From Planctomycetota bacterium (lineage in GTDB: Bacteria; Planctomycetota; Planctomycetia; Pirellulales; Pirellulaceae), in assembly GCA_014238905.1 (NCBI GenBank), contig JABAAE010000005.1, positions 1 through 64,000 on the forward strand: DNA of 64,000 nucleotides. Reading direction: 5' to 3'. A program made the translations under genes and the position numbers. This document shows positions 54,634-63,988 of this stretch, one piece after another. Position 1 is the first letter of the stretch, and every line of letters starts with the position of its first letter. The notes under the pieces were generated by a model that saw only the letters and a program-made list of their open reading frames with translations, did no database searches and was not told the origin of the DNA.

Positions 54634-55163
54634 TTCAGTTCCTCGACCACAATGTTACCACTCGAATAGATGTCGATTCCGGACGCTATTTGTAACGCTT
54701 CCTCGGCAATCTGGGCTGCTGTTAAATCAGAATACTTCACCAAACCGCGAGCGGCGGCGATCGCGTAGTTCCCGCCGGATCCAATGCCAAGAATTCCGTC
54801 GGTGGGATTGATCACGTCACCGGTACCGCTGATTAACAATGAATGCTTTTCGTCGACTGCTGCCAATAGGGCTTCGAGCCTACGGAGCGCTCGGTCCATT
54901 CTCCACTCCTTGGCAAGTTCGGTCGCCGCCCGTGGCATGTTGGCTGGATAGTCACGCAGTTTTTCTTCAAATCTCTCTAGCAGGGCAAAAGCATCCGCCG
55001 TCGATCCCGCAAATCCACAGATGACTGAGCCGTTCATCAGCTTCCGGATTTTGCAAGCGTCGGCCTTCATGATGGCCGATCCAAGGGTGACTTGTCCGTC
55101 GCCGGCCATCGCGACCGAACCGTTGTGTCGGACGGTCAGGATCGTTGTTGCGTGCAATTTCAT
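54621..55163 (-). CDS. hslV: HslV peptidase subunit of the HslUV protease
   Basis: HslV is the proteasome-like threonine peptidase of this complex. It has [20 protein letters not shown], in which the Thr of TTI is the catalytic N-terminal residue after removal of a short propeptide (MKLHA), followed by GDGQVTLG and [16 protein letters not shown]. Length (180) is typical. It is the first gene of the hslV-hslU pair; the upstream DNA (55164-55359) should hold the promoter. Confidence 0.96.
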   Translation of the reverse strand: MKLHATTILTVRHNGSVAMAGDGQVTLGSAIMKADACKIRKLMNGSVICGFAGSTADAFALLERFEEKLRDYPANMPRAATELAKEWRMDRALRRLEALLAAVDEKHSLLISGTGDVINPTDGILGIGSGGNYAIAAARGLVKYSDLTAAQIAEEALQIASGIDIYSSGNIVVEELKCRA

Positions 55164-55359
55164 CCTGTTTTCCCTAGAAGGCTGCCGATATGTCAGACCA
55201 GATTCAAAAGAAACTGAGGGTGCAAAGCATGTGCCAACCGACTGCGAAAATAAGAAGTCTATCGAATTACAGGGAAACTCACTTCGTCAGAGATCCTTTG
55301 GTAAGGAGCTCGACGGGATCCAAAAGGCCGAATTCACGGGAAAGCTCTAACCCATTAAC

Positions 55360-55962
55360 ATGAGAGGTATCCTTATATTCCGGAATAGATCGTTGAATAG
55401 TCATAAAAATCCGAATTTGCTGTCTCGGGAAGAGTCGTTTGTTCTTGTCGTTGATGTTCAGGAAAAATTGTTGCCGGTGGTGCCTGCGGGACAATCATTG
55501 GTTGTCGAAATCAATAAAATCCTCGCTGGTGCCAGACTTTTCAACGTCCCGGTTTTCATCAGCGAGCAATACCCCCAAGGACTAGGCGATACCATTTCAG
55601 AAATTTCAACCGGTGATCCGTTCGTTTTTGAAAAGACCAGCTTTAGCTGTGGGGGATCCGGCAGCGATTTTACGAATGCGTTGTCCAGCTTGCAAAAAGA
55701 AAATCGGATGCAATGCGTGCTAGTGGGTATTGAGTCTCATATTTGCGTTCTTCAAACCGCGTTGGACCTAATGAATCGTGGATTTGATGTTTACCCGGTA
55801 GTCGATGCGATCGGCTCGCGTCACATATTGGATCACCAAGTGGCGGTTCAGCGCATGACACAGACTGGGGCACAACCAGTTTCGACCGAATCGGTCCTAT
55901 TCGAGTGGTGTGGGGATTCGACCGACCCAAGATTTAAATCGGTGAGTCAGTTGGTCCGATAG
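55360..55962 (+). CDS. Isochorismatase-family cysteine hydrolase
   Basis: The 200-residue product has the catalytic triad of the family: Asp in LVVDVQEKLL, Lys in VFEKTSFSC and Cys in GIESHICVLQTALDL. These residues hydrolyse amides or vinyl ethers. The small single-domain form resembles YcaC-type hydrolases of unknown substrate. The first about 18 residues (MRGILIFRNRSLNSHKN) precede the conserved core and may be an extension. It is divergent from hslV and convergent with the DAHP synthase gene. Confidence 0.87.
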   Translation: MRGILIFRNRSLNSHKNPNLLSREESFVLVVDVQEKLLPVVPAGQSLVVEINKILAGARLFNVPVFISEQYPQGLGDTISEISTGDPFVFEKTSFSCGGSGSDFTNALSSLQKENRMQCVLVGIESHICVLQTALDLMNRGFDVYPVVDAIGSRHILDHQVAVQRMTQTGAQPVSTESVLFEWCGDSTDPRFKSVSQLVR

Positions 55963-56008
55963 CTTCTGGAGAGGTGGCTTTGAATCAGCCCTTTTTCCGA
56001 CCCAAGTG

Positions 56009-57388
56009 TTAGCTGTTTTGCTGTAACTGTTCGGCAATCAGGAATGAGATTTCCATCGCTTGTTCATAATTGAGCCTCGGATCCACCTGGGACTTATAGG
56101 CCTTCTTTAAATCTTCTTCTTTGAGTCCTCGTGCGCCACCCACACATTCGGTGACGTTGTCACCGGTCAATTCGAGGTGGGCGGCTGCGAGGACAGAACC
56201 CTCGCTGCGATGGATTTCAAAAGCGGACAGGAGTTCGTTTTCGATCTGCCGGACATGCCTTGTTTTGATTCCGTTTTCGGCCGAAAAAGTATTGCCATGC
56301 ATCGGGTCGCTACACCAAACCACGTTGGATCCGTTTTGTTGCATGGCTTGGATTAGCTGGGGAAGACAATCGGCAATTTTTTCGGAGCCGAACCGGTGGA
56401 TCAACATCAGTCTCCCCGGTTCGTTTTTTGGATTGAGGCAATCCACGACGCTTTTTAACTCATCTGCGGTCATGGAAGGTCCCACCTTCAATCCGATTGG
56501 GTTCTGTATTCCACGAAAGTACTCGATATGGGCTCCGTCCAAATCTCGGGTTCTATCTCCAATCCAAGGAAAATGAGTGCTTAGGTTATACCAACCATCG
56601 CGTCTGGGAACGGGACGAGTTTGCGATTGTTCATAGGTTAGATGGAGTCCCTCGTGCGAAGTGAAAATGTCTACTCGTTCCAATTGACTGATTGATGCAT
56701 CGGCAACTGTTTCCATAAATCGCAGAGCGTCTCCAATGGATTGGACGAGGTCTCGATAACGAGACGCCTCTTTTGACGTGCTAGCGTAGCCAAGATCCCA
56801 ATTTTCAGGGTGGTGGAGATCGGCGAATCCACCAGCACAAAGGGCCCGGATGAAATTCAAAGTCAGGGCCGAGCGTTCATAACCGCGTAGCAATAATTCT
56901 GGATTAGGTCTTCGCTCAGATTCGGTGAAACCGCTGCGGTTGATAATGTCCCCACGGTAGACCGGCAAAGTAACGCCATCACGGGTTTCGGTCTCTTTTG
57001 ATCTGGGTTTTGCATACTGCCCAGCGATTCGACCGAGCCTCACGACAGGCTTCATCGAGCGGTACATGAGGACCAGGCTCATTTGCATAAGGACTTTCAG
57101 ATTCCGGACAACGGACTCTGTAGAACATTCGTCAAGATCTTCGCTGCAATCTCCACCTTGTAAGACAAAACATTTGCCCTCGCCGGCCGCAGCCAGACTG
57201 CGTTTGAGATTTTCAATTTCCCAGCTGGTGACCAACGGAGGTAGTTTAGCCAACCGGGTCAGAACGTCATTGAGTTCCGCTGGACTGTCATAAACGGGTT
57301 GCTGCTTGGCAATTTTTTCCCGCCACGTCTCGGGAGACCAGGTGGATTGAGAATGTGTTGAATCCGACTCTGTTTTGGGTGCTGACAT
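56009..57388 (-). CDS. Type II 3-deoxy-7-phosphoheptulonate (DAHP) synthase
   Basis: This enzyme starts the shikimate pathway by joining PEP and erythrose 4-phosphate. The 459-residue protein matches class II: WSPETWREKIAKQQPVYDS, KCFVLQGGDCSEDLDECS, VVRLGRIAGQYAKPRS, GLHLTYEQSQTR and VWCSDPMHGNTF, with metal-binding Cys (GGDCSE), His and Glu residues in place. It is alone, not with other aro genes. Type II enzymes are sometimes feedback-regulated, but no regulatory insert is recognised. Confidence 0.95.
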   Translation of the reverse strand: MSAPKTESDSTHSQSTWSPETWREKIAKQQPVYDSPAELNDVLTRLAKLPPLVTSWEIENLKRSLAAAGEGKCFVLQGGDCSEDLDECSTESVVRNLKVLMQMSLVLMYRSMKPVVRLGRIAGQYAKPRSKETETRDGVTLPVYRGDIINRSGFTESERRPNPELLLRGYERSALTLNFIRALCAGGFADLHHPENWDLGYASTSKEASRYRDLVQSIGDALRFMETVADASISQLERVDIFTSHEGLHLTYEQSQTRPVPRRDGWYNLSTHFPWIGDRTRDLDGAHIEYFRGIQNPIGLKVGPSMTADELKSVVDCLNPKNEPGRLMLIHRFGSEKIADCLPQLIQAMQQNGSNVVWCSDPMHGNTFSAENGIKTRHVRQIENELLSAFEIHRSEGSVLAAAHLELTGDNVTECVGGARGLKEEDLKKAYKSQVDPRLNYEQAMEISFLIAEQLQQNS

Positions 57389-57512
57389 CGTTGGCTATTG
57401 AAAACCGTCCCGTGTAGGAGATGAAGAAAGAAAATAGAGAAAGCGAAATTGTAACCGGTTTTGCTATAAAAAGTACATCGCAAGAGTGGTTGGGGAGCGA
57501 CTCCCTCTGAGG

Positions 57513-58958
57513 TTAACGCCGGTAGTCTTTTCCAACGAGGCTGTTTTTACAGGAATCTCGCCAATTCGCAAGCTTCATTTGCATCTGTTTTACGATCTCT
57601 GGGTGCTGGGAAGAGACGTCTTGGGATTCCGAAGGATCCCTTGATATTCGATAAAGTTCTGGATTGCTGAGAGCCGTTTTAGCGTTTTGAACTTTGCCGA
57701 TGAGTTTAAAATCATCGGCGATCATCGTGGCTTGATTGGCTGATTGAAAAAAAATTGGATTGTTCCGAACTAAAAGTTTTGGATTTTTGATCAATGGCAA
57801 AAGGCTGATACCATCCAACGGCCTTTCATCTGGTAACGACCCTCCTGTGATGTCAAGGAGCGTAGGGAGATAATCAGAGGTGACGGCCGGGAAATCGGTG
57901 ATGACCGCGGTTGGGATTTGATCAGGCCATTCGATAATTCCCGGGACTCGTATTCCTCCCTCGTAAAAGCTGCGTTTGCGCCCACGCAAAGGAGCGGCTG
58001 AACCGGGAGCGGATTGGTTTCCCTCAGGTCCATTGTCAGAACAGAAGAACAGGATGGTGTTTTTCGCCAAACCTGTTTGACGCAGGTGTTTTCTTAACCG
58101 ACCCACCTGACGGTCTAATGCTCGTATGCAACCAAAGTAGCTTTGGCTATACGGATCGAGATTCTTAAAAGCAGCCCGGTCGCTGTCACTGGCGACGACC
58201 GGCAGATGGGGAGCATGGAACCAGATCACACTTAGAAACGGAGATTTGTTGTTCTTTTCAATAAAATTCAGTGCCTCGTTCATAATGATTTCCGAATCAT
58301 CTCCTCTTAATTCGGATTCCACTACTTTTCCCTTGCTCCAGTAACGAGTCCCGTAGGGGCCAACAACCGCGTCAGGTTCAATTGGCAACCAATACGTCCG
58401 TCTGGCATTGCCCGGTTTTAAGAGTGGATCAAAGGTTGGGACTTTGGCCTCGGTAGCGTAATGAAAGTGAAAACCGTGCTGGCTGGGTGGTGAATAATGT
58501 TTGGCGTTTTTACTCCCTCCGCGATTGGAATCTTTGATCGTCTTGGTCATCGTTCCCAAGTGCCATTTTCCGAAATGACCGGTTTGATAGCCTAATGCCT
58601 TAACGTGTTCAGCGATTGTGTATTCCTGTTGTTTAAGATGGCCCACGTTGGCATTAAAAATGCCATAGCGGAAAGGGTGCCGGCCGGTCAGGCAACTGCC
58701 ACGGGTAGGACTGCAAACCGGAGCAGCAGCGTAGAACCTGTTAAAGCGAAGACCGGCCGCTGCCATGGCGTCCAAATTAGGCGTCTGGGCAATCGGACTT
58801 CCGTTGTAACCAGTATCTCGCCAACCCAGGTCATCTGCCATAATGAGAATAATGTTGGGGCGTTGAGATGGAGATTCCGCCAAAAGTTGCCCTGCCTCAC
58901 TAATGAGTTGCAGCGTGATGAAGCCGACAACCATAACGAAAAATTTATTTGGGTTCAT
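57513..58958 (-). CDS. Exported arylsulfatase A-like sulfatase
   Basis: The 481-residue protein has a signal peptide (about residues 1-27), NIILIMADDLGWRDTGYNG (metal site) and the canonical formylglycine motif Cys82 in CSPTRGSCLTGRHPF. Later landmarks are GKWHLG and CSDNGPEGNQ. It is a distinct sulfatase subgroup from the pair at 40-44 kb. Its start overlaps the bpt stop by an ATGA, so it is likely translated from the same transcript as bpt. Its substrate is unknown. Confidence 0.94.
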   Translation of the reverse strand: MNPNKFFVMVVGFITLQLISEAGQLLAESPSQRPNIILIMADDLGWRDTGYNGSPIAQTPNLDAMAAAGLRFNRFYAAAPVCSPTRGSCLTGRHPFRYGIFNANVGHLKQQEYTIAEHVKALGYQTGHFGKWHLGTMTKTIKDSNRGGSKNAKHYSPPSQHGFHFHYATEAKVPTFDPLLKPGNARRTYWLPIEPDAVVGPYGTRYWSKGKVVESELRGDDSEIIMNEALNFIEKNNKSPFLSVIWFHAPHLPVVASDSDRAAFKNLDPYSQSYFGCIRALDRQVGRLRKHLRQTGLAKNTILFFCSDNGPEGNQSAPGSAAPLRGRKRSFYEGGIRVPGIIEWPDQIPTAVITDFPAVTSDYLPTLLDITGGSLPDERPLDGISLLPLIKNPKLLVRNNPIFFQSANQATMIADDFKLIGKVQNAKTALSNPELYRISRDPSESQDVSSQHPEIVKQMQMKLANWRDSCKNSLVGKDYRR

Positions 58959-59671
58959 GCGAGGTTTTCCCAGGCACCGTCAATGCGGCGTTGATGAGGT
59001 CGAAAGTTTTTCTTGTAATTCATATGCGGTGAAGAGGACACATAGAAACCAAGGTAAAGAAATTTCAAGTCGTTTTGCTGACAATACTCGATCTGCTTCA
59101 AGATTGAATAGGTTCCGGGACTGAGATGATTGTAATCCGGGTCGTAATAAGTGTAGACCGCTGACATTGCGTTCACGCCCCGATCACAGATAGCCACTCC
59201 GATCAGTTTCTGGTCAACATAATAATTAATTTCAAATGAGGTGACACAGCTGTCGACTAAAAACAGTTTATATTCTTCGGCGTCAACTTCCGTCCCCTGG
59301 TGATTCAGCCCACGTAAATTCCTGTGTTGATTAAAAAGGTGCACCCGTTGATCATCCACTATGGCCGGACCGGTATGGATTGTTAAGGATGAGTTTCCTC
59401 GTTTTAATGCTCGTTTTTGTGACCGATTTGGAGAGAAATCCTCAACAGCGATTCTTAGAGGGACGCAAGCCCGGCACCCCTCGCATTGAGTCTGGTAAAC
59501 CAGTTTTCCGGAACGCCGAAAACCCGCAGCCAAAAGGTCATCGGTCAGTTGACCCCTAAGTGACTGGAGCGGAAATCGCAGCGGCATGCTTGCCATTCGG
59601 TTAGGCAAATAGGGGCAGGTCTCCGGTTGGTCGTAAACGACCAATGTCGTCTTCAAAATGCGATCTAACAT
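58955..59671 (-). CDS. bpt: Aspartate/glutamate leucyltransferase (Bpt, ATE family)
   Basis: Bpt adds leucine from Leu-tRNA to proteins with N-terminal Asp or Glu, marking them for ClpSAP degradation. The 238-residue product has the N-terminal cysteine cluster QCEGCRACVPLRI, then FNQHRNLRG, and the C-terminal AVYTYYDPDYNHLSPGTYSI and NDLKFLYLGFYV. The ATGA overlap with the next gene couples a protein-turnover enzyme to a sulfatase, which is unusual. The start is from the conserved N-terminal pattern. Confidence 0.94.
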   Translation of the reverse strand: MLDRILKTTLVVYDQPETCPYLPNRMASMPLRFPLQSLRGQLTDDLLAAGFRRSGKLVYQTQCEGCRACVPLRIAVEDFSPNRSQKRALKRGNSSLTIHTGPAIVDDQRVHLFNQHRNLRGLNHQGTEVDAEEYKLFLVDSCVTSFEINYYVDQKLIGVAICDRGVNAMSAVYTYYDPDYNHLSPGTYSILKQIEYCQQNDLKFLYLGFYVSSSPHMNYKKNFRPHQRRIDGAWENLA

Positions 59672-60046
59672 AAGTTCATTATATCGTCACTCAATCTCTG
59701 CATTTAAATTTAACAAAGTTCTTTTTCCGACTGGGGTGGTCCGGCGATGGGCAAAAAACATTTTGGCCCTGAAGCGGGGCGGTCATTGGGCTACACGATG
59801 AATCGGGTGGAAGGGGGCTTTCTACGGAATTCATCGGCAAAGTCATCATGTTCCAGAAATTTGATATAGGGGACGGCTACGGTCTGCCGGTTAGGTTGGG
59901 CCGGGCCTTGCGCGCGGGGGTGGGCGAGGCTAAAATCTGGGTGTCGCTGAGAGCCGCCTTCGAAAATGGTCCAATCTTCGGCAAACTTTGATTTTGGCGG
60001 GGTGATCAGGCGATTCTAATACCGATCCTAACGCTCGTCTTGTGCC
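59672..60046. other. Intergenic with a possible orphan open frame
   Basis: This lies between the divergent bpt and ACT genes. On the minus strand, 59791 to about 60006 is open for about 70 codons (reading KFAEDWTIFEGGSQRHPDF near its start and EHDDFADEFRRKPPSTRFIV at its end), and looks protein-like, but I find no ATG, GTG or TTG in it and no Shine-Dalgarno, so no gene is called. Confidence 0.3.
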
Positions 60047-60472
60047 GTGAAATTTATTGTTTCCCCTTCAAAATTGATGGTTTGCCGTTTCCAACCGGCG
60101 GCTTGGGGTTTGGTCTGGAAGGATATTCCGGGCGGCCTAGTCGATTTTTTTTCCATCACTGCCACCGCCGAAGAGGTTTCTGTCGTTTGTGCTGAAGAGA
60201 AAATTGATGAGGAAATCCTTCAAACTGCCGAGGAAATTGAAAGAGATTGGCGGATGTTAAAAATCGCCGGGCCGCTGGATTTTGATTTAATTGGCGTATT
60301 GGCAAAGTGTACGACGGTCCTTGCAGAGGCCCAAGTTCCGGTGTTTTGCCTATCGACATTTCTAACCGATTATATTCTAGTAAAAGAACCCGTTCTGTCG
60401 GCCGCGATCGGGGCGTTACGTTTGGCTGGTCACCTGGTAGAAGACCCATTGTCTTCGGTAAAAGAAGAGTAA
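60047..60472 (+). CDS. ACT-domain protein
   Basis: The 141-residue product has two ACT-like halves, with KDIPGGLVDFFSITATAEEV in the first and KIAGPLDFDLIGVLAKCTTV and VPVFCLSTFLTDYILVKE in the second; this is the pattern of the CASTOR/ACT_7 group, which binds small ligands such as amino acids. It begins with a GTG at 60047. It is followed after six bases by a small membrane protein gene, so the two are probably one operon. The ligand is unknown. Confidence 0.82.
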   Translation: MKFIVSPSKLMVCRFQPAAWGLVWKDIPGGLVDFFSITATAEEVSVVCAEEKIDEEILQTAEEIERDWRMLKIAGPLDFDLIGVLAKCTTVLAEAQVPVFCLSTFLTDYILVKEPVLSAAIGALRLAGHLVEDPLSSVKEE

Positions 60473-60478
60473 TAAACG

Positions 60479-60913
60479 ATGCCCAAATTAACCATTATTT
60501 TTGGCTTGGTTCTGATTGGAATTGGACTGGTTGCTTATTTCGGATCGGATCTCTCCTCCGGTTCTGCCGCTGCCGAATCGGGTTCAAAAAAGGCAACAGC
60601 GATAACCGGCTTGGCGATTCCTGGCGGCGTCGGACTACTGTTTTTGATTAGCGGCTTGGTCGCCCTCAAAGACTCTGCACGTAAACACGCCATGCATATT
60701 GCTGCCACGATCGGATTGCTGGGGGCCTTGGCGACCGTTGGAAAAGGGAGCGCTGATGTTTATCGGTTGATCAGTGGGGGTGACGTCAATGGTCGGGCGA
60801 TGACATTTGTCTGGCTAATGGCTGTGGTTTGTATTGTCTATGTCGTTCTTTGTATCAAGTCATTCAAAGCGGCGCGTCGAAATCGAGTTGCTGCAGAATC
60901 AGCGACATCGTGA
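60479..60913 (+). CDS. Small membrane protein of unknown function
   Basis: The 144-residue protein has four hydrophobic segments (about residues 5-22, 42-63, 72-88 and 107-127), so it is an integral membrane protein with short loops; the C-terminus is basic (KSFKAARRNRVAAES). No motif was recognised. It follows the ACT gene by six bases, which suggests a functional link such as ligand sensing plus transport or signalling, but that is speculation. The tandem repeat array at 60918 follows its stop directly. Confidence 0.75.
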   Translation: MPKLTIIFGLVLIGIGLVAYFGSDLSSGSAAAESGSKKATAITGLAIPGGVGLLFLISGLVALKDSARKHAMHIAATIGLLGALATVGKGSADVYRLISGGDVNGRAMTFVWLMAVVCIVYVVLCIKSFKAARRNRVAAESATS

Positions 60914-60917
60914 ATGC

Positions 60918-60969
60918 CAGTCTTGTTAGACAGTCTTGTTAGACAGTCTTGTTAGACAGTCTTGTTAGA
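60918..60969. repeat. Tandem repeat, 13-bp unit, 4 exact copies
   Basis: The unit cagtcttgttaga occurs four times without change (60918-60930, 60931-60943, 60944-60956, 60957-60969). It lies four bases after the stop of the membrane protein gene and about 45 bases from the stop of the convergent TPR gene. Confidence 0.98.
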
Positions 60970-61013
60970 CAGGGCGACGATCTGACCGCTCTCCGTGTTT
61001 TTTGTTGGAACAT

Positions 61014-63545
61014 TTAGCGGTCCAGCCTACGAAGTAGATCTTCAAAATCATCCTTCAATGTGGATTCTTCCCAGCCACGCGGTGATTCACGGAGAAATTT
61101 GAGGATTTGCCGGGATCGCTGTCGGTTTCCGGTTTGAAAGTAAATCTCGGCAATCGAATATTTGGCGGAGAACCATTCGTTGGAGCCTGCTGGAGCGGTA
61201 GCGAGTAGCTTTCTGTAGAGATCAAGTGCCTTGGTTTGGTCATCTTTCTGTTTGGATTGGGCGAGAAGCTGGGCCAATTCGGCATGAATTTCCCTTGATT
61301 TTGGTTTTTTTTGGGCTGCACGCTCCAACAATTGGCGGGCCGTGTTGTTGTCGCGGCTGATGATAAAGGCCTTGGCAAAAAGCAATCCGAATTGGTCTTC
61401 CCAGTGTTTGGCAAAGGGGAGTTGGGTCAAGACCACCGCGAGCCTGGTGCGGCGGATCGAATCTGCAATGTTCAAATCGGCTTGCAGGTCCAGCAAAAGT
61501 TGTTTTTGCTGAGCCGACGGGAGCTTCCCAGCCAGATCCATCAATGTTGGTTGTGGGATCAATGAGTCGGGGCCACGGGCAGCATTGCAAGCCAAGCGTA
61601 AAAACCAACGGTTCAAGGTGGCGGAATCTGGGTCCACACTTGCAAAAAAACTCTCTGCGGAGGACAGCCAACTCGGTTCCAGGCAGATTGTAAAAGCTGC
61701 CCAGGCATGAGGGAACTGGTTTTTGTTTTCAACGTTCCTAAAAATAATGCTGTTTTTCACCCGCTCGATAAAAGGTGTCAGAGCTTTGCGCTGGCTGAGG
61801 CCGATGGATTCTAAACTCTTCGCCAGTTTGATATCAATTTCCATTGAAAGGCGATCACTGCTGGGCAGATTGAGCGATTTTTCGGCTGCCAACAAAAATG
61901 TTTCACTGGCCTGAATCCACTCTTTTCTTGCGACAAATAGATTCCCAAGATAATGACCGACCCGTTGGCTGGAAGGTTCGTCTGGCCAGGTTTCCAGATG
62001 GTAATTCAACGCGGACTGGTATTGCTTGGCGGTAAGTTGATTCGATCGAACAAGATCGGCAGCGCTTAAAATGCCCACGTGGTGAATGACAGCCGAGCGT
62101 TTTAGGTCTCGATATTCATGAGACAGATCGACACTTTTATCATACACGGCGCGATGACGGCCCAGTTTTCGGTCGATCAAAATCGCCTGAAAAGCTAATT
62201 CAAGCCCCATTTTTAAATTAGCGTTTGATCGTGCGAGGCGAGATGCCTTTTCAAAATCCACAATTGCCTCCTGAAACCGACGTTTTCGGTAATGCTCTTG
62301 GGCGACTCGGATGGTGGCTTCAAACGATCGTGTGGTGCCTTTAGCAGCGGTATTGAGAAATAATAAATTTGCTCTGCGGCCCCAGTAGGCTCCGTGCTGG
62401 GTTTCGATTTGCTGAACTTTTTTCAAAATCTCAGCTTTCCCCGACGCCGAATCCTCCTCGCCAGAGATGCTCGGTACGCTAACGAGATACTCCAGCACTG
62501 CCAAATCGTAATCCGCAGAAACCGTTTCACCAGCGCGACGGCCGGATGCGACCAAGGAAGCCGCTGTTTTCCAGTTTTGGCGGGCCACGGCTCGCCGGAG
62601 GTCTTCTGTTTTCAGTTGAAGTCCGACCAGCGGCGGGGGAACGGATTGCAAGAACAGTGTCGATAAGCGATCAGCACTTTCGAATTGACTGATTTCCCGC
62701 AAACATTGCAAAAGGTCGAGCCGGGCAAGCCAATAGGTTGGCCCTCGATCCTCCAAAAGCGGAATCAAGTTTTGCAGATCGGTGGCTGCTGAACTGATGA
62801 TTGCTAGTTGATTGTCAGCCGAGTTTTCCCGAGACGGTACGTTTTGATCGAATTGGTTGTATAAAAGGCCCCGGTTGATCTTGGACCGAATTTTTTGGTG
62901 GCGAATGTTGTTTTGCAGGGATATTAAGGCAGCCTGATTGAGAAGGGGAGGGTCCGTTTTCCGGGGGCGAGAGGGGATCATTTCACCAATCGATGTATCC
63001 AGCCGGGTGAAATCTCGGTCACCTTGACGTAAAGCGGAAAATGCTGCGTTTCGTCGCTGGGGGGTGTCGGCTCCCGCTTCGATCTCCCGACGCAACAAGA
63101 TTCCCAATTCGAGGATGGCCACCGCCGATTGTACGTCCAATAGCACGATGTCGCTTCGATCCGGATGGTCTCGTAAAAGACGATCGGTGTTGGCGGCTAT
63201 CTCGTTGAATAGGGAAAGACGAGGCTCCAGTTTTGCTTCAAAGCAGTGTGCCGTTCTGAGTTTGATTAATTCAATTTGAAATGGTAGCCAACTGTCACTG
63301 GCGATGGGGAGTTGGGCGATTTGTTGTTTAGCATGGTCGATAGCCAGTGAATACAATCTGCGTTGACGTAAGCCCTGGAGAAGTTTGATTTCGTCCTCCA
63401 TGGGGGTTTGCGCGGGCAGTAATGTGACGAATGATCCCAAACAGAAGACAACCCAAAGGAGCGCAAAAACCGGCCGGGCTTTTGTCCGATCAGGGGAGTA
63501 CTCCAAATGGTTGGCTAATGGCCTTGTCTTGTGAAAATGGTTCAT
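61014..63545 (-). CDS. Large exported TPR-repeat protein
   Basis: The 843-residue protein has an N-terminal hydrophobic segment (about residues 25-45, FALLWVVFCLGSFVTLLPAQ) and then a helical domain rich in TPR-like helices (RKRRFQEAIVDFEKASRLAR, ASETFLLAAEKSLNLPSSDR, AELAQLLAQSKQKDDQTKAL, AEIYFQTGNRQRSRQILKFL). It overlaps exbD by ATGA, so the two are translated together. A scaffold role in an envelope transport complex is plausible in planctomycetes, where such TPR proteins follow exbB/exbD genes. Confidence 0.85.
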   Translation of the reverse strand: MNHFHKTRPLANHLEYSPDRTKARPVFALLWVVFCLGSFVTLLPAQTPMEDEIKLLQGLRQRRLYSLAIDHAKQQIAQLPIASDSWLPFQIELIKLRTAHCFEAKLEPRLSLFNEIAANTDRLLRDHPDRSDIVLLDVQSAVAILELGILLRREIEAGADTPQRRNAAFSALRQGDRDFTRLDTSIGEMIPSRPRKTDPPLLNQAALISLQNNIRHQKIRSKINRGLLYNQFDQNVPSRENSADNQLAIISSAATDLQNLIPLLEDRGPTYWLARLDLLQCLREISQFESADRLSTLFLQSVPPPLVGLQLKTEDLRRAVARQNWKTAASLVASGRRAGETVSADYDLAVLEYLVSVPSISGEEDSASGKAEILKKVQQIETQHGAYWGRRANLLFLNTAAKGTTRSFEATIRVAQEHYRKRRFQEAIVDFEKASRLARSNANLKMGLELAFQAILIDRKLGRHRAVYDKSVDLSHEYRDLKRSAVIHHVGILSAADLVRSNQLTAKQYQSALNYHLETWPDEPSSQRVGHYLGNLFVARKEWIQASETFLLAAEKSLNLPSSDRLSMEIDIKLAKSLESIGLSQRKALTPFIERVKNSIIFRNVENKNQFPHAWAAFTICLEPSWLSSAESFFASVDPDSATLNRWFLRLACNAARGPDSLIPQPTLMDLAGKLPSAQQKQLLLDLQADLNIADSIRRTRLAVVLTQLPFAKHWEDQFGLLFAKAFIISRDNNTARQLLERAAQKKPKSREIHAELAQLLAQSKQKDDQTKALDLYRKLLATAPAGSNEWFSAKYSIAEIYFQTGNRQRSRQILKFLRESPRGWEESTLKDDFEDLLRRLDR

Positions 63546-63988
63546 GGGGAAACCCGGCTGGTTGCAAACTGGATGCGGGAAAAGCCGGACAGGCGAGAAA
63601 TGTCGAACACATCAATCACGTGACCCAAGGGAACCTTCGTTTCCGGATGAATGATGAGCGAAACGTCGCGGTTGACCGTGGCCAAGCGTGCCAGCCTGTC
63701 TTGGAGTTCCTCCCAAGACTCCATCGGGAGATCATTGATCGTCCACGATAACCCGGGTTGAGAAAATATTCTTACCACGATTTGTTCAAATTCAATCTCC
63801 GGAGGGGGAGATTCTTCAGATAAGGAACCTTGTCCAAGCTGGGAGGTCAAATCGACGGGGAGATCCCTCTCGGCAATGTGGAAACTCGCAGTCCAAACAA
63901 AAAACACCAATAGTAGGAAGACAATATCGACCATGGGTGTCATTTTGATTTCCATCTCTCTTTCACGATACGGTGAGTACTTTCTCAT
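63542..63988 (-). CDS. exbD: ExbD/TolR-family biopolymer transport protein
   Basis: The protein has the ExbD pattern: an N-terminal cytoplasmic stretch (MRKYSPYREREMEIKMTPMV), one membrane helix with the key Asp21 (MVDIVFLLLVFFVW), and a periplasmic domain ending HVIDVFDISRLSGFSRI. Asp21 sits where the proton-carrying Asp of E. coli ExbD (Asp25) is. ExbD works with ExbB to transmit proton-motive force to envelope systems. An upstream gene probably continues past the right edge. Confidence 0.88.
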   Translation of the reverse strand: MRKYSPYREREMEIKMTPMVDIVFLLLVFFVWTASFHIAERDLPVDLTSQLGQGSLSEESPPPEIEFEQIVVRIFSQPGLSWTINDLPMESWEELQDRLARLATVNRDVSLIIHPETKVPLGHVIDVFDISRLSGFSRIQFATSRVSP

